Part shown: positions 49,450 to 61,525 of the stretch, piece after piece
Numbering within the stretch: position 1 is the stretch's first letter
Layout: every line of letters begins with the position of its first letter
Source: Pseudomonas mendocina
Lineage (GTDB): Bacteria; Pseudomonadota; Gammaproteobacteria; Pseudomonadales; Pseudomonadaceae
Assembly (NCBI GenBank): GCA_037482215.1
Contig: CP148074.1
Span: forward strand, 1,984,001-2,048,000
DNA length: 64,000 bases
Direction of reading: 5' to 3'
The notes under the pieces: model-generated
The model's database searches: none
What the model was told of the DNA's origin: nothing
Seen by the model: the letters and a program-made list of their open reading frames with translations, nothing else
Program-made: the position numbers and the translations under genes

Positions 49450-50130
49450 CTAGGCAACCCAATCAGCCTGATTGGGTTGATCAAGGTGATGTTCAAGATA
49501 ACGGGCGAATTCGGTGCGACTAATCGTGCGGGCGCCCAAGCTCAGCAGGTGCTCGGTTGGCATCTGACAGTCGATCAAAACAAAGCCCCATTGCTTAAGG
49601 TGTTGCACGAGTGTCGCGAAGGCGAGTTTAGAGGTGTTGTCCGCACGGCTAAACATGGATTCGCCAAAGAACAGCTGGCCCATGGCAAGGCCATAAAGGC
49701 CACCTACGAGTGTGTCGTCTTGCCAGACTTCAACAGAGTGAGCAATTCCGCGCTTATGCAGGGTGATATAGGCCTCCTGCATGTCCTGTGTGATCCAGGT
49801 TTCGTTTGCGTAGCTGCGGGGGGCCGCGCAGGCGCGGATGACCTCGCTGAATGCTTCATCAAAACTGACCCGGTAACGTCCTTGGCGCATGAGTTTGGCC
49901 AAGCTGCGGGAAACATGCAGTTCATCAGGTAGCAGGACGGTGCGTGGATCGGGCGACCACCAGAGAATCGGCTGGCCATCCTGAAACCAAGGGAAACAGC
50001 CATGGCGGTAAGCCTGTATCAGTCGATCTGGGTTGAGGTCGCCGCCAGCTGCGAGCAATCCATTTGGGTTGCGCAGGGCTTTCGATAGCGGGGGGAAATC
50101 AAATGTGTCGCGTTGCAGCCACGTCAGCAT
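49450..50130 (-). CDS. aat: Leucyl/phenylalanyl-tRNA-protein transferase
   Basis: Aat transfers Leu or Phe from tRNA to proteins with N-terminal Lys or Arg, making them ClpS-ClpAP substrates. The 226-residue protein has the family start [21 protein letters not shown], the block [20 protein letters not shown], and [20 protein letters not shown] followed by [12 protein letters not shown]. It lies on the minus strand between trxB and bpt. Gap to trxB is 52 bases, so one transcript with trxB is possible. Confidence 0.96.
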   Translation of the reverse strand: MLTWLQRDTFDFPPLSKALRNPNGLLAAGGDLNPDRLIQAYRHGCFPWFQDGQPILWWSPDPRTVLLPDELHVSRSLAKLMRQGRYRVSFDEAFSEVIRACAAPRSYANETWITQDMQEAYITLHKRGIAHSVEVWQDDTLVGGLYGLAMGQLFFGESMFSRADNTSKLAFATLVQHLKQWGFVLIDCQMPTEHLLSLGARTISRTEFARYLEHHLDQPNQADWVA

Positions 50131-50182
50131 GGGCTTGGCCGGAGTAGGGCAGGGCGGCTGCAGAGGCCGCCCTGGTGGTGGA

Positions 50183-51142
<960 letters not shown>

Positions 51143-51364
51143 TCATAAGCCTTTGTCACAAAAGAAAATGCATGCTCAAATTGGGGAGCACGGACGACAT
51201 TGGTGATTATGCTACACCGAAGTAATGTACGACGGGAGTCGGGTATTGATGCTCAGGCAGCTATTTTGAGTCTGCCGGTCAGAGCCTGGCTAAATTCGTA
51301 CGATCGCTGCATATTTCGCCATTAATTACTCATTCGGCACCGATGGTGCAGGAACAGATGCGTT

Positions 51365-53770
51365 TTGAAGAAATCTAGCTCAACTCCCAAAGCTCTCCCG
51401 GTCTGGCGTCAGCAGCTTCCTTCCCGACTAAAAGAAGGCGCGCTGATTGGTCTGGGTGCGCTCTGCCTATATATGTGGATGGCCCTGCTGACTTACGATG
51501 CGGGCGATCCGGGTTGGACCCATACCAGCACGGTTGATCAGGTGCATAACGCTGCCGGGCGTGCCGGTGCGTGGCTGGCTGATATCTTGTTTATGGTGCT
51601 GGGCTACTTTGCCTATGTCTTCCCGCTACTGCTGGTGCTCAAGACCATTCAGGTATTCAAGACCCGGCATCAGCCATGGCAGTGGAGTGGCTGGTTGTTC
51701 TCGTGGCGCATGATTGGCCTGGTGATTCTGGTGCTTGCCGGTGCTGCGTTGGCCAACATTCATTTCGTAGCGGGGCCGAGTCTGCCTGCATCAGCCGGTG
51801 GCGCTATTGGTGAAAGTATTGGCGAATTTGGCATCAGCGCACTGAATGTCCAAGGAAGTACGTTACTGTTTATTGCGCTATTCCTGTTTGGTCTGACGAT
51901 TTTTGTCGACTTGTCATGGTTCAAAGTGATGGACCTCACCGGCAAGATCACCCTTGATCTGATCGAGTTGATACAAGGGCTCGCCAATCGCTGGTGGAGC
52001 GCCCGCCTGGAGCGCAAACAACTGGTGGCCCAGCTGCGCGAAGTGGATGAACGCGTGACAGAGGTAGCGGCGCCAGTGGTTTCAGATCGCCGTGAGCAGG
52101 CCAAGGTTAAAGAGCGTCTGATTGAGCGTGAAGAGTCACTGAATAAGCACATGAGCGAACGGGTTAATCGCCCGGCTCCGGTTATTGCTGCGCCTGAGGT
52201 TCCTAAGGCTCCTGAGCCGAGTAAGCGTGTACTGAAAGAGAAACAGGTCAGCCTGTTCGAGGACAGTGCTCTGGCTGGAACCTTGCCGCCGATTTCGCTG
52301 TTGGATAAAGCGGAAAAAATTCAGAAGAGTTATTCGCCAGAGTCCCTCGAAGGCATGAGCCGCCTGCTTGAGATCAAACTTAAGGAGTTTGGTGTTGAAG
52401 TGCAGGTGGAGTCTGTCCATCCGGGCCCGGTTATTACCCGTTTTGAAATCCAGCCTGCGGCAGGGGTCAAGGTCAGTCGTATCTCCAACTTGGCGAAGGA
52501 TTTGGCGCGCTCGCTGGCGGTAATCAGTGTACGGGTCGTGGAGGTTATTCCGGGTAAAACCACGGTTGGTATCGAGATTCCTAACGAAGACCGCCAGATC
52601 GTTCGCTTCTCTGAGGTGTTGTCGTCAGCAGAATATGACGAAGCCAAGTCGCCAGTGACGCTTGCTCTGGGCCACGATATTGGCGGCAAGCCAGTGATCA
52701 CTGATTTGGCGCGCATGCCACACCTGCTGGTTGCGGGTACGACTGGCTCCGGTAAGTCGGTGGGCGTTAACGCTATGATTCTGTCGATTCTGTTTAAGTC
52801 GACGCCTGAAGAGGCGCGTCTGATCATGATCGACCCGAAAATGCTGGAGCTGTCGATCTACGAGGGTATTCCGCATCTGCTGTGCCCGGTCGTGACTGAC
52901 ATGAAAGAGGCCGCCAACTCGCTGCGCTGGTCGGTGGCTGAGATGGAGCGCCGTTACAAGCTCATGTCGAAGATGGGCGTGCGTAACCTGGCTGGCTTTA
53001 ACCGTAAGGTCAAAGATGCCATCGAGGCTGGTGAGCCGCTTTCTGACCCGCTGTACAAGCGTGAGAGCATGGAAGACGAGGCTCCGTTGCTGAAGCCGCT
53101 GCCGACCATCGTCGTGATCGTCGACGAATTCGCCGACATGATGATGATCGTTGGTAAGAAGGTTGAAGAGCTGATCGCCCGTATTGCCCAGAAAGCCCGT
53201 GCGGCCGGTATTCACCTGATTCTGGCAACTCAGCGTCCGTCGGTGGATGTGATCACCGGCCTGATCAAGGCCAACATCCCGACCCGTATGGCGTTCCAAG
53301 TGTCCAGCAAGATCGACTCACGGACCATCCTGGATCAGGGCGGGGCAGAACAACTGCTGGGCCATGGTGACATGCTCTATATGCCGCCAGGTACAGGTTT
53401 GCCAATTCGTGTGCACGGTGCTTTTGTTTCAGATGATGAAGTGCACCGTGTTGTAGAGGCATGGAAGCAGCGTGGTGCGCCGGACTACATCGAGGATATT
53501 CTGTCCGGTGGTGAAGAGTCGGGCAGTGGCTTTGAAGGCGGTGGTGAAGGCGGTGGCGAGGGTAGCGAAGAAGATCCGCTGTACGACGAAGCTGTGCGTT
53601 TTGTGACCGAAAGCCGCCGGGCGTCCATTTCTGCTGTGCAGCGCAAGCTCAAGATTGGCTACAACCGCGCAGCGCGTATGATTGAAGCCATGGAAATGGC
53701 TGGCGTTGTGACTTCCATGAATACCAATGGCTCGCGTGAAGTGATCGCGCCGGGCCCGATTCGAGATTAA
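51365..53770 (+). CDS. ftsK: FtsK, DNA translocase of cell division
   Basis: FtsK anchors at the septum and pumps DNA so that XerCD can resolve chromosome dimers at dif. The 801-residue protein has four N-terminal membrane segments (about residues 25-180), a short linker, the motor with Walker A GTTGSGKS at 458-465 and Walker [14 protein letters not shown], and the C-terminal gamma domain ([20 protein letters not shown]) that reads polar DNA motifs. The start is TTG at 51365 with AGGAA ten bases before; the overlapping ATG at 51358 is out of frame and quickly stops. The linker is shorter than in E. coli, normal for Pseudomonas. Confidence 0.96.
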   Translation: MKKSSSTPKALPVWRQQLPSRLKEGALIGLGALCLYMWMALLTYDAGDPGWTHTSTVDQVHNAAGRAGAWLADILFMVLGYFAYVFPLLLVLKTIQVFKTRHQPWQWSGWLFSWRMIGLVILVLAGAALANIHFVAGPSLPASAGGAIGESIGEFGISALNVQGSTLLFIALFLFGLTIFVDLSWFKVMDLTGKITLDLIELIQGLANRWWSARLERKQLVAQLREVDERVTEVAAPVVSDRREQAKVKERLIEREESLNKHMSERVNRPAPVIAAPEVPKAPEPSKRVLKEKQVSLFEDSALAGTLPPISLLDKAEKIQKSYSPESLEGMSRLLEIKLKEFGVEVQVESVHPGPVITRFEIQPAAGVKVSRISNLAKDLARSLAVISVRVVEVIPGKTTVGIEIPNEDRQIVRFSEVLSSAEYDEAKSPVTLALGHDIGGKPVITDLARMPHLLVAGTTGSGKSVGVNAMILSILFKSTPEEARLIMIDPKMLELSIYEGIPHLLCPVVTDMKEAANSLRWSVAEMERRYKLMSKMGVRNLAGFNRKVKDAIEAGEPLSDPLYKRESMEDEAPLLKPLPTIVVIVDEFADMMMIVGKKVEELIARIAQKARAAGIHLILATQRPSVDVITGLIKANIPTRMAFQVSSKIDSRTILDQGGAEQLLGHGDMLYMPPGTGLPIRVHGAFVSDDEVHRVVEAWKQRGAPDYIEDILSGGEESGSGFEGGGEGGGEGSEEDPLYDEAVRFVTESRRASISAVQRKLKIGYNRAARMIEAMEMAGVVTSMNTNGSREVIAPGPIRD

Positions 53771-53780
53771 AAGGATTCCC

Positions 53781-54404
53781 ATGCGTCTGATCCGTATGAT
53801 GTTGCTGGCTGTTCTGAGTATCGCCAGTGTTACTGCTACCGCAGATGAAGTGGCAGCCAAGCGCCTGTCTGGGTTGCTGACCCAGGCGCAAACGTTGACT
53901 GCTCGGTTTTCCCAGCTCAGCCTGGATGCTGGCGGTACCCAGTTGCAGGAAACCTCCGGTGAGCTGATCCTCAAACGCCCCGGTCTGTTTCGCTGGCACA
54001 CTGATCAGCCGATGGAGCAACTGCTGGTTTCCAACGGTGAGAAAGTCTGGCTGTATGACCCGGACCTGCAACAAGTCACCATTCAGTCGCTGGATCAACG
54101 CCTGACTCACACTCCGGCGCTGCTGCTCTCTGGGGATGTATCGAAGATTCGTGAGAACTTCGAAATCACCCATAAGGAAGGTGGCAACGTGGTGGATTTC
54201 ATCCTCAAGCCCAAAGCCAAGGACAGCCTGTTTGACAGCCTGCGTCTGTCTTTCCGCAACGACGTGCTGAACGACATGCAGTTGATCGACAGCATTGGTC
54301 AGCGCACCAATATCTTGTTTATGGGGGTGAAGATGAATGAGCCACAGGATAACGCCCAGTTCACCTTTGAAATTCCTGCTGGCGCAGACGTCATTCAGGA
54401 ATAA
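53781..54404 (+). CDS. lolA: LolA, periplasmic lipoprotein chaperone
   Basis: LolA carries lipoproteins from LolCDE in the inner membrane to LolB in the outer membrane. The 207-residue protein has a signal peptide ([21 protein letters not shown]) and the family beta-sandwich sequence with [34 protein letters not shown] and [14 protein letters not shown]. It starts ten bases after the ftsK stop with AAAGGA ahead. The ftsK-lolA-rarA-serS order is conserved across Gammaproteobacteria and suggests one operon. Confidence 0.95.
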   Translation: MRLIRMMLLAVLSIASVTATADEVAAKRLSGLLTQAQTLTARFSQLSLDAGGTQLQETSGELILKRPGLFRWHTDQPMEQLLVSNGEKVWLYDPDLQQVTIQSLDQRLTHTPALLLSGDVSKIRENFEITHKEGGNVVDFILKPKAKDSLFDSLRLSFRNDVLNDMQLIDSIGQRTNILFMGVKMNEPQDNAQFTFEIPAGADVIQE

Positions 54405-54427
54405 GCCCGAGGCATTGCACGCACGTC

Positions 54428-55753
54428 ATGGATTTATTCGGTAAGGCTCCTGTCGCACAGCCACTGGCTGCCCGCCTGCGCGCAACCAGTCTGGACGAGT
54501 ATGTCGGGCAGGAGCACTTACTGGCCCGTGGTAAGCCGCTGCGTGAAGCGTTGGAGCAAGGCGCGCTGCACTCGATGATCTTCTGGGGGCCGCCAGGCGT
54601 TGGAAAAACCACCCTGGCCAAGTTGCTCGCACAGGTCACGGACGCGCATTTTGAGACGATCTCAGCAGTGCTGTCTGGGGTCAAAGAAATCCGCCAGGCC
54701 GTTGAAGTGGCGCAGCAGCACGCTGCTCAATATGGCCGTCGCACCATTCTGTTTGTCGACGAAGTCCACCGATTCAACAAGTCCCAGCAAGATGCATTTC
54801 TACCCTATGTAGAAGACGGCACGCTGATTTTCATCGGGGCGACTACGGAAAACCCTTCATTTGAATTGAACAACGCGCTGCTGTCGCGGGCTCGGGTCTA
54901 TGTGCTTAAGAGCCTCGATGAGGCTGCAATGCGTAAACTGGTAGACCGGGCGCTGACCGAATCCAAGGGGCTAGGTGACCGGCACCTGCAGCTGCCGGAA
55001 GAAAGTTTCAAAATCCTCATGTCCGCAGCCGATGGTGACGGACGCCGGCTCCTGAACTTTCTGGAGAATGCTGCCGATTTGGCAGAAGACGACAGCGAAA
55101 TCGGTACTGAGCTGTTACTGGATCTGCTGGGTGACAGTCGCCGCCGTTTTGATAAGGGCGGCGAAGCGTTCTACGATCAGATTTCTGCGCTGCACAAGTC
55201 TGTCCGGGGTTCCAGCCCAAACGGTGCGCTGTACTGGTATGCGCGGATGCTCGATGGCGGTTGCGACCCGCTTTATATCGCCCGCCGTGTTGTGCGCATG
55301 GCCAGCGAAGATATCGGTAATGCCGACCCGAGAGCACTGACGCTGTGCCTCAACGCTTGGGATGTGCAGGAGCGTCTGGGAAGTCCGGAAGGCGAGCTGG
55401 CGGTGGCGCAGGCCATCGTCTACCTAGCCTGTGCGCCGAAGAGTAATGCGGTTTACACCGGCTTTAAGGCGGCGAAACGCGATGCGGCTGAATATGGCTC
55501 CCTGGAGGTGCCGCTGCACTTACGTAACGCACCGACCAAATTGATGCAGCAGTTGGGGTATGGCGAGGAATACCGCTACGCCCACGATGAGCCTGATGCT
55601 TATGCGGCGGGCGAAGATTACTTCCCGGAAAACTTCGAGCCGCGGGAGTATTACCAGCCTGTACCACGGGGGCTTGAGCTGAAAATTGGTGACAAGCTCA
55701 AGCACCTGAAAAATCTGGACGCCAACAGCCCTCGGCAGAGACGTAAACCATGA
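54428..55753 (+). CDS. rarA: RarA (MgsA), replication-associated recombination AAA+ ATPase
   Basis: RarA acts at stalled or gapped replication forks and interacts with SSB. The 441-residue protein has Walker A GPPGVGKT at 54-61, Walker [20 protein letters not shown], sensor 1 [12 protein letters not shown] and the C-terminal tetramerisation region. It begins 23 bases after lolA. The last bases overlap the crcB start (ATGA), so the two are coupled. The identity is firm, although family names vary (MgsA, WRNIP1-like). Confidence 0.96.
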   Translation: MDLFGKAPVAQPLAARLRATSLDEYVGQEHLLARGKPLREALEQGALHSMIFWGPPGVGKTTLAKLLAQVTDAHFETISAVLSGVKEIRQAVEVAQQHAAQYGRRTILFVDEVHRFNKSQQDAFLPYVEDGTLIFIGATTENPSFELNNALLSRARVYVLKSLDEAAMRKLVDRALTESKGLGDRHLQLPEESFKILMSAADGDGRRLLNFLENAADLAEDDSEIGTELLLDLLGDSRRRFDKGGEAFYDQISALHKSVRGSSPNGALYWYARMLDGGCDPLYIARRVVRMASEDIGNADPRALTLCLNAWDVQERLGSPEGELAVAQAIVYLACAPKSNAVYTGFKAAKRDAAEYGSLEVPLHLRNAPTKLMQQLGYGEEYRYAHDEPDAYAAGEDYFPENFEPREYYQPVPRGLELKIGDKLKHLKNLDANSPRQRRKP

Positions 55754-56130
55754 TGCGACTGGCATTGGCGATTGCCCTGGGTGGCGCTGTTGGGTCGGTG
55801 CTGCGTTTTTTCCTTGGGCAGTGGGTAGTGGCCCAGTGGCCACGACATTTCTACCTGGGCACCTTAACTGTGAATGTGCTGGGCTGCCTGTGTATTGGTT
55901 TGCTCTCTGCCTTATTTCTGATGCGCAGCGATTTGCCGGTTGAACTGCGCAGTGGCCTGATCGTTGGTGTGCTGGGTGGTTTCACCACCTTTTCTTCATT
56001 CAGCCTTGAGCTATTCAAGTTGTTTGAAGAGGGCCGCACAACCGAAGCGCTGGTGTACCTAGCTGTCAGTGTTGTGACAGGTATTCTGGCTGTATGGGCG
56101 GGCTTCTCCCTGGTACGTATTTATCAATAA
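55750..56130 (+). CDS. crcB: CrcB/Fluc fluoride channel
   Basis: A small membrane protein that lets fluoride leave the cell. It is 126 residues with four hydrophobic helices. The signatures [12 protein letters not shown] near the start, [14 protein letters not shown] in helix two and [15 protein letters not shown] in the third are all present. The start overlaps rarA by four bases. I see no fluoride riboswitch directly upstream, since the gene begins inside rarA; a riboswitch would have to lie further up the operon. Confidence 0.95.
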   Translation: MMRLALAIALGGAVGSVLRFFLGQWVVAQWPRHFYLGTLTVNVLGCLCIGLLSALFLMRSDLPVELRSGLIVGVLGGFTTFSSFSLELFKLFEEGRTTEALVYLAVSVVTGILAVWAGFSLVRIYQ

Positions 56131-56215
56131 CGCCTGGTGATGTGGCAACAAGCCCATCTAAAGCCTTAAACTGCGCCATTGCTTGCGTGGTGCTGCCATG
56201 CAAACCCTTTTGTGA

Positions 56216-57514
<1,299 letters not shown>

Positions 57515-57531
57515 GCCTTTGCTGATGCCGC

Positions 57532-57562
57532 AACGGGGTGGCTGCGGCCGCCCCGTTTTGTT
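57532..57562 (+). terminator. Terminator after serS
   Basis: AACGGGGTGGC (57532-57542) pairs with GCCGCCCCGTT (57547-57557), with one G-T pair and a TGCG loop, then TTGTTTT. Confidence 0.88.
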
Positions 57563-57585
57563 TTGAACGATAGAGTGTGCGCTTC

Positions 57586-58980
57586 ATGGAATTCCTCCCT
57601 CTGTTTCACAAGCTGCAAGGCCGCTGGGTTCTGGTTGTTGGTGGTGGCGAAGTGGCGCTGCGCAAAGCGCGTCTGCTGGCGGATGCCGGTGCTACGTTGC
57701 GTGTTGTTGCGCTGGATGCTGTGGGAGAGCTTGAGCAGCTTGTTCGTACCACTGGCGGCGAGTTGCAGTTACGCGGGTATCAGGCGGCTGATTTAGATAA
57801 GGTCGTGCTGGTTATCGCTGCGACCGATGATTCAGCGCTGAATGCACAGGTATCGGCCGACGCTCAGGCGCAAGGTATTCCGGTCAATGTGGTGGATGCT
57901 CCGCAGCTGTGCAGCGTGATTTTCCCGGCTATCGTCGATCGCTCGCCGCTTGTGGTCGCCGTCAGCAGTGGTGGCGATGCTCCTGTTCTGGCGCGCTTGG
58001 TGCGGGCCAAGATCGAAACCTGGTTGCCTGCGACTTACGGCCATCTGGCTGGTCTGGCCGGGCGCTTCCGCCATCGGGTTAAGGCACTATTGCCTAACGT
58101 CCAGCAGCGCCGGGTGTTTTGGGAGGAGGTCTTTCAGGGACAAATTGCTGAACGCATGTTTGCTGGCAAACAGCAGGAAGCTGAGCAACTGCTGGAGAGC
58201 AAATTGGCGGGCAATGCTGAGCGCAATGTCGGTGAGGTGTATCTGGTAGGCGCAGGGCCAGGTGATCCCGACCTGCTTACCTTCCGCGCGCTGCGACTGA
58301 TGCAACAGGCAGATGTGGTGCTGTATGACCGCCTTGTGGCGCCTGCCATTATCGAGTTGTGCCGTCGCGACGCTGAACGCATCTACGTTGGTAAGCAACG
58401 CTCTGAGCACGCTGTGCCGCAGGATCAGATCAATCAGCGTTTGGTCGATCTGGCCAAAGAGGGTAAGTGCGTGCTGCGCCTGAAGGGCGGCGACCCCTTT
58501 ATCTTTGGCCGTGGCGGTGAGGAAATCGAAGAGCTGGCGTCCCACGGCATTCCGTTTCAGGTGGTGCCGGGCATTACTGCGGCTTCGGGCTGCGCGGCCT
58601 ATTCGGGTATTCCGCTGACCCACCGGGATTATGCGCAGTCTGTGCGTTTCGTTACCGGTCACCTGAAAGATGGCACTACCAATCTGCCGTGGAATGATTT
58701 GGTCGCGCCGGGGCAAACCTTGGTGTTCTACATGGGGCTGGTTGGTTTGCCGTCCATATGCCAACAACTGATTGCCCATGGCCGTTCCGCTGAGACGCCA
58801 GCGGCGCTTATTCAGCAAGGCACTACGCAGAATCAGCGGGTCTTCACCGGCACGCTGGAGACCTTACCGCAGCTGGTGGCTGAGCATGAGGTGAAGGCGC
58901 CGACACTGGTTATCGTCGGTGAGGTCGTTAGTCTCAGGGATAAGCTGGCTTGGTTTGAAGGCGCTCAATCCCAGCTGTAA
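57586..58980 (+). CDS. cysG: CysG, siroheme synthase
   Basis: CysG makes siroheme from uroporphyrinogen III for sulfite and nitrite reductases. The first half (about 1-210) is the precorrin-2 dehydrogenase/ferrochelatase with [13 protein letters not shown] and [15 protein letters not shown]; the second half is the SAM methyltransferase starting at [14 protein letters not shown] with [13 protein letters not shown] start at ATG 57586 ([11 protein letters not shown]), giving 464 residues; GTG 57577 would add three. The fused form is complete. It has its own promoter region after the serS terminator. Confidence 0.95.
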   Translation: MEFLPLFHKLQGRWVLVVGGGEVALRKARLLADAGATLRVVALDAVGELEQLVRTTGGELQLRGYQAADLDKVVLVIAATDDSALNAQVSADAQAQGIPVNVVDAPQLCSVIFPAIVDRSPLVVAVSSGGDAPVLARLVRAKIETWLPATYGHLAGLAGRFRHRVKALLPNVQQRRVFWEEVFQGQIAERMFAGKQQEAEQLLESKLAGNAERNVGEVYLVGAGPGDPDLLTFRALRLMQQADVVLYDRLVAPAIIELCRRDAERIYVGKQRSEHAVPQDQINQRLVDLAKEGKCVLRLKGGDPFIFGRGGEEIEELASHGIPFQVVPGITAASGCAAYSGIPLTHRDYAQSVRFVTGHLKDGTTNLPWNDLVAPGQTLVFYMGLVGLPSICQQLIAHGRSAETPAALIQQGTTQNQRVFTGTLETLPQLVAEHEVKAPTLVIVGEVVSLRDKLAWFEGAQSQL

Positions 58981-58990
58981 GGCTGCTGAA

Positions 58991-59011
58991 CAGGGCTCCG
59001 TGCGAGCCCTG
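58991..59011. other. Hairpin between convergent cysG and tusE
   Basis: CAGGGCTC (58991-58998) pairs with GAGCCCTG (59004-59011) around CGTGC. It lacks a T tract on either strand, so it may be a weak terminator or a processing site. Confidence 0.4.
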
Positions 59012-59016
59012 ATGCG

Positions 59017-59352
59017 TCACAGGCAATTGGTCGGCTTGGGCAGCCCCGCCAACTTGGCGGCGAGCTTGGCTGGTGTGCCATTGAACAGGCGATTCAAGTG
59101 CAGGCTGTTGCCTTTCTCGGGGCCGAGGTGCAACGCCGCGTATTTGATCAGCGGACGGTTAGCGGGAGACAGCTGGAATTCGTCGTAGAACTTGCGCAGC
59201 AAGTGCAAGATTTCCCAGTGCTCAGGGCTCAACTGAATACCCTCCTGTGCGGCAAGGGCTTGGGCAGCTTCATCTGACCAGTCTGTCAGTTCGGCGAGGT
59301 AGCCATCCTTATCCAGCGACAGTTCACGCCCAGATATCTGTAATGTACTCAT
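59017..59352 (-). CDS. tusE: TusE, sulfur-relay acceptor
   Basis: TusE (DsrC family) takes sulfur from TusBCD and passes it to MnmA for tRNA thiolation. From ATG 59352 (MSTLQISGRELSLDKDGYL) it is 111 residues. The essential penultimate cysteine is present in the C-terminal PKPTNCL. The ATG overlaps the tusB stop by four bases. DsrC proteins in sulfur oxidisers carry an extra cysteine ten residues earlier; here that position is not Cys, which supports a TusE role. Confidence 0.94.
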   Translation of the reverse strand: MSTLQISGRELSLDKDGYLAELTDWSDEAAQALAAQEGIQLSPEHWEILHLLRKFYDEFQLSPANRPLIKYAALHLGPEKGNSLHLNRLFNGTPAKLAAKLAGLPKPTNCL

Positions 59353-59639
59353 AACCACGCATTCACTTTGTCGTACTGGCAGCACAGCTCAACAAACGCG
59401 GTGTAATCCACCAGTTGGGCGTTGTGGGCAGCGCTGATATTGCGGGCTGTAACGTCCTCGTCCAGCGCATACAGCGCGGCTGAGACTTGCGTGAGCCTGT
59501 TGCTGGCTTCAGAGCCCTGCAGGGCGTACACCGCATCGCCACTTAGCAGCAAGCCATCTTGCTTGCCCAATACACGCAGGCAGCTTTCTAGGCTGCGATC
59601 CGCATAGGGCGAATGGGAAAGTACATGCAAAGTAGCCAT
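59349..59639 (-). CDS. tusB: TusB/DsrH, sulfur-relay subunit
   Basis: A 96-residue DsrH-type protein that forms the TusBCD heterohexamer. The start MATLHVLSHSPYADRSLESCL and the LLLSGDAVYAL block fit the family. It overlaps tusC by one base (TGATG) and tusE by four. It is the least conserved subunit, so the call rests partly on context, which is unambiguous here. Confidence 0.9.
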   Translation of the reverse strand: MATLHVLSHSPYADRSLESCLRVLGKQDGLLLSGDAVYALQGSEASNRLTQVSAALYALDEDVTARNISAAHNAQLVDYTAFVELCCQYDKVNAWL

Positions 59640-59998
59640 CAGATCGTAATCACCTTGTCAAAGCGGTCTATCAGGGCGCTGATATCAGCGGGTGACAACT
59701 GCTCTGCGGGCAGGGCCAGCGGAGCTTCAAGGATGCCGCGGGCTTGCAGGCTGTGCTGGCAGATGAACAACTCCTCGACTCCGAACATGTGCAGCGCTTG
59801 CAGGTTGGCGCTCAGGTCTTTTTGTTCAAGGCTGCGAGGCTGCTGATTGGCGCTGAGCTGAAATACGCCGTCATCCATAAACAGCATGGCAATCGGCAGA
59901 TCGAAAGCGCCACCTGCCAGAGCGATGTCCAGTGCTTCTCGGGCGGTGGGGCCGCTCCAGGGCGACTGACGGCTGATGATAAGCATCGACTTGGCCAT
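59639..59998 (-). CDS. tusC: TusC/DsrF, sulfur-relay subunit
   Basis: From ATG 59998 (MAKSMLIISRQSPWSG) the protein is 119 residues, the DsrF/TusC length; the longer upstream frame runs into tusD and is rejected. Family blocks include ALDIALAGGAFDLPIAMLFMDDGVFQL. The start lies one base after the tusD stop and the end overlaps tusB by one base, so the genes are tightly coupled. It is part of the TusBCD relay. Confidence 0.92.
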   Translation of the reverse strand: MAKSMLIISRQSPWSGPTAREALDIALAGGAFDLPIAMLFMDDGVFQLSANQQPRSLEQKDLSANLQALHMFGVEELFICQHSLQARGILEAPLALPAEQLSPADISALIDRFDKVITI

Positions 59999-59999
59999 C

Positions 60000-60392
60000 T
60001 CAGTTATCTCCAAAGCAGATAAGCCGGTCGGCAAGCTGAGCCGCTTCGTGCAGCTGACCCAAGCCCGAAAGCTCCCAGGGGGTATGAGCGTTAGCCGCAG
60101 GGCGGTTATAGCGCTGCGCCTCCTGCTCATTCAGCACGCCCCGGCGAAGGGCCGCAGCAATGCAGACGACCGCGTCCAGTTGATGCTTCTCGATTAACGT
60201 GCGCCACTCGCCCGGCATATCCAGCTCATCCTGCGGGCTAACGATATTGCTCGATGCTGTGTGAACGCTGTCCTGATAAAAGAACAGACGCACGATTTCA
60301 TGCCCCGAATTCAGGGCAGCTTCAGCAAAGCGCAGGGCGCGGCGCGAAGAGGGTGCGTGAGGCGGTGCAAACAGAGCGATCGCGAATTTCAT
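60000..60392 (-). CDS. tusD: TusD/DsrE, sulfurtransferase subunit
   Basis: TusD accepts persulfide from TusA and passes it within TusBCD. The 130-residue DsrE-fold protein begins MKFAIALFAPPHAP and has the conserved cysteine in DAVVCIAAALRRGV, matching the catalytic Cys78 of E. coli TusD. It is the first gene of the tusDCBE set. tusA is not in the window. No clear promoter is visible in the 70-odd bases to the upstream terminator, although one must exist there. Confidence 0.93.
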   Translation of the reverse strand: MKFAIALFAPPHAPSSRRALRFAEAALNSGHEIVRLFFYQDSVHTASSNIVSPQDELDMPGEWRTLIEKHQLDAVVCIAAALRRGVLNEQEAQRYNRPAANAHTPWELSGLGQLHEAAQLADRLICFGDN

Positions 60393-60462
60393 GGCAGGCC
60401 ATACAAATGCATTTGCGCAAATGATAAGGCCTTGCCGGGCCTTTCACAAAAGCGCAGATAAC

Positions 60463-60498
60463 AAAAAAGCCCTGCCGGAGGTTGCCGGGCAGGGCTTT
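60463..60498 (-). terminator. Terminator after the yccA-like gene
   Basis: AAAGCCCTGCC (60466-60476) pairs with GGCAGGGCTTT (60488-60498). On the minus strand it is followed by TTTTTT. It separates this gene from tusDCBE. Confidence 0.86.
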
Positions 60499-60516
60499 GG
60501 GGGCGAGCGCTGAGTA

Positions 60517-61185
60517 TCAGTCGTCGCTGCCCATGATGCCGAACAGCTGCAACAGACTGACGAACAGGTTGTAGATCGACACGTACAGGCTGATGGTAGC
60601 CAGGATGTAGTTGCGCTCACCGCCATGGATGATGGCGCTGGTCTGATACAGGATGCAGACCGATGAGAACAGAACAAAGCCAGCGCTGATCGCCAGTTGC
60701 AGGCCGCTAATCTGGAAGAAGAAGCTGGCAACCACCGCGCCCAACAGGACAAAGAAACCGGCGGTGATAAAGCCGCTGAGGAAGCTCATGTCCTTACGGG
60801 TCGTCAGCACATAGGCAGACAGGCCACAGAACACCAGCGCCGTCATGGCAAAGGCCGAACTGATCACTTCCGCGCCATTAGCCATGCCCAGGTAACGGTT
60901 GAGAATTGGGCCAAGGGTGTAGCCCATAAAACCGGTCAGGGCGAGGGTAGAAACCAGCCCCCAGCCAGAGTTGCGCAGTTTAACTGTGAGGAAGAACAGG
61001 CCATAGAAACCGATCAGCACCACGAAAATATTCGGATAAGGCAGGTTGGCCTGTTGCGAGAAATAAGCCACCAGACCACTGAAGGCGAGCGTGATCGCCA
61101 GCAGGCCGTAAGTATTGCGCAGGACGCGGCTTACCTCCTGCTGTTCCGCCTGGGTGTGGTCCAGAGCGTAGTTGTGTTGATTCAT
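60517..61185 (-). CDS. yccA: YccA, BAX inhibitor-1 family membrane protein
   Basis: A 222-residue inner-membrane protein with about seven hydrophobic segments, of the BI-1 family; E. coli YccA modulates the FtsH protease. I start at ATG 61185 ([26 protein letters not shown]), which has AGGAG eight bases before it. The final helix ends [25 protein letters not shown], and such an acidic end is normal. In P. aeruginosa the orthologue (PA2604, from memory) also precedes a tRNA-Ser. Its own terminator follows. Confidence 0.92.
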   Translation of the reverse strand: MNQHNYALDHTQAEQQEVSRVLRNTYGLLAITLAFSGLVAYFSQQANLPYPNIFVVLIGFYGLFFLTVKLRNSGWGLVSTLALTGFMGYTLGPILNRYLGMANGAEVISSAFAMTALVFCGLSAYVLTTRKDMSFLSGFITAGFFVLLGAVVASFFFQISGLQLAISAGFVLFSSVCILYQTSAIIHGGERNYILATISLYVSIYNLFVSLLQLFGIMGSDD

Positions 61186-61269
61186 GCTGAAACTCCTGAT
61201 TGCTGGTCTTTCCATACCAAGGATAGTGGCGACTATAGCAGAGCTTTTTCAACTTCTTGCACGAAGAGT

Positions 61270-61297
61270 TTGACAGCGTGTAACTATCGGGTAAGAT
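61270..61297 (+). promoter_or_regulatory. Predicted promoter of tRNA-Ser
   Basis: Perfect TTGACA (61270-61275) is 16 bases from TAAGAT (61292-61297), which is followed by a GC-rich discriminator (about 61299-61306), the usual sign of a stringently controlled stable-RNA promoter. Confidence 0.6.
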
Positions 61298-61314
61298 TGC
61301 CGCCCGCAGACGCC

Positions 61315-61404
61315 GGAAGCGTGGCAGAGCGGTTGAATGCAACGGTCTTGAAAACCGTCGAAGGGGAAACTCTTCCGTGAGTTCGAATCTCACCGCTTCC
61401 GCCA
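61315..61404 (+). tRNA. tRNA-Ser (anticodon UGA)
   Basis: A 90-base tRNA with CCA encoded (61402-61404). The acceptor stem pairs GGAAGCG (61315-61321) with CGCTTCC (61394-61400), discriminator G61401. The anticodon stem is ACGGT/ACCGT (61342-61346 with 61354-61358) with TGA at 61349-61351. A long variable arm marks it as a class II tRNA, as expected for serine. TTCGAAT gives the T loop. It reads UCA and related UCN codons. Confidence 0.98.
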
Positions 61405-61410
61405 TACACC

Positions 61411-61445
61411 AAAGCAAAAGCCCCGCAATGCGGGGCTTTTGCTTT
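61411..61445 (+). terminator. Terminator after tRNA-Ser
   Basis: A perfect 16-base stem (61411-61426 with 61430-61445) with loop AAT. The T-rich 3' arm provides the terminating run. Confidence 0.92.
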
Positions 61446-61525
61446 TATGCTTTATAAAAAGTCCTGTGCGCTTCTGAGCCTCTTTCGATTGGTTCAGGCG
61501 AGGGCGAATTTCCTGGAGCGCCTGT

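Noticed and set aside
55700..55760. Fluoride riboswitch ahead of crcB
   Set aside because: The crcB start overlaps the end of rarA and I could not find a riboswitch-like fold just upstream.
61315..61525. Integration site of a genomic island at the tRNA-Ser
   Set aside because: tRNA genes are common attachment sites, but no integrase, no repeated tRNA 3' end and no foreign genes follow; earP and efp are core genes.
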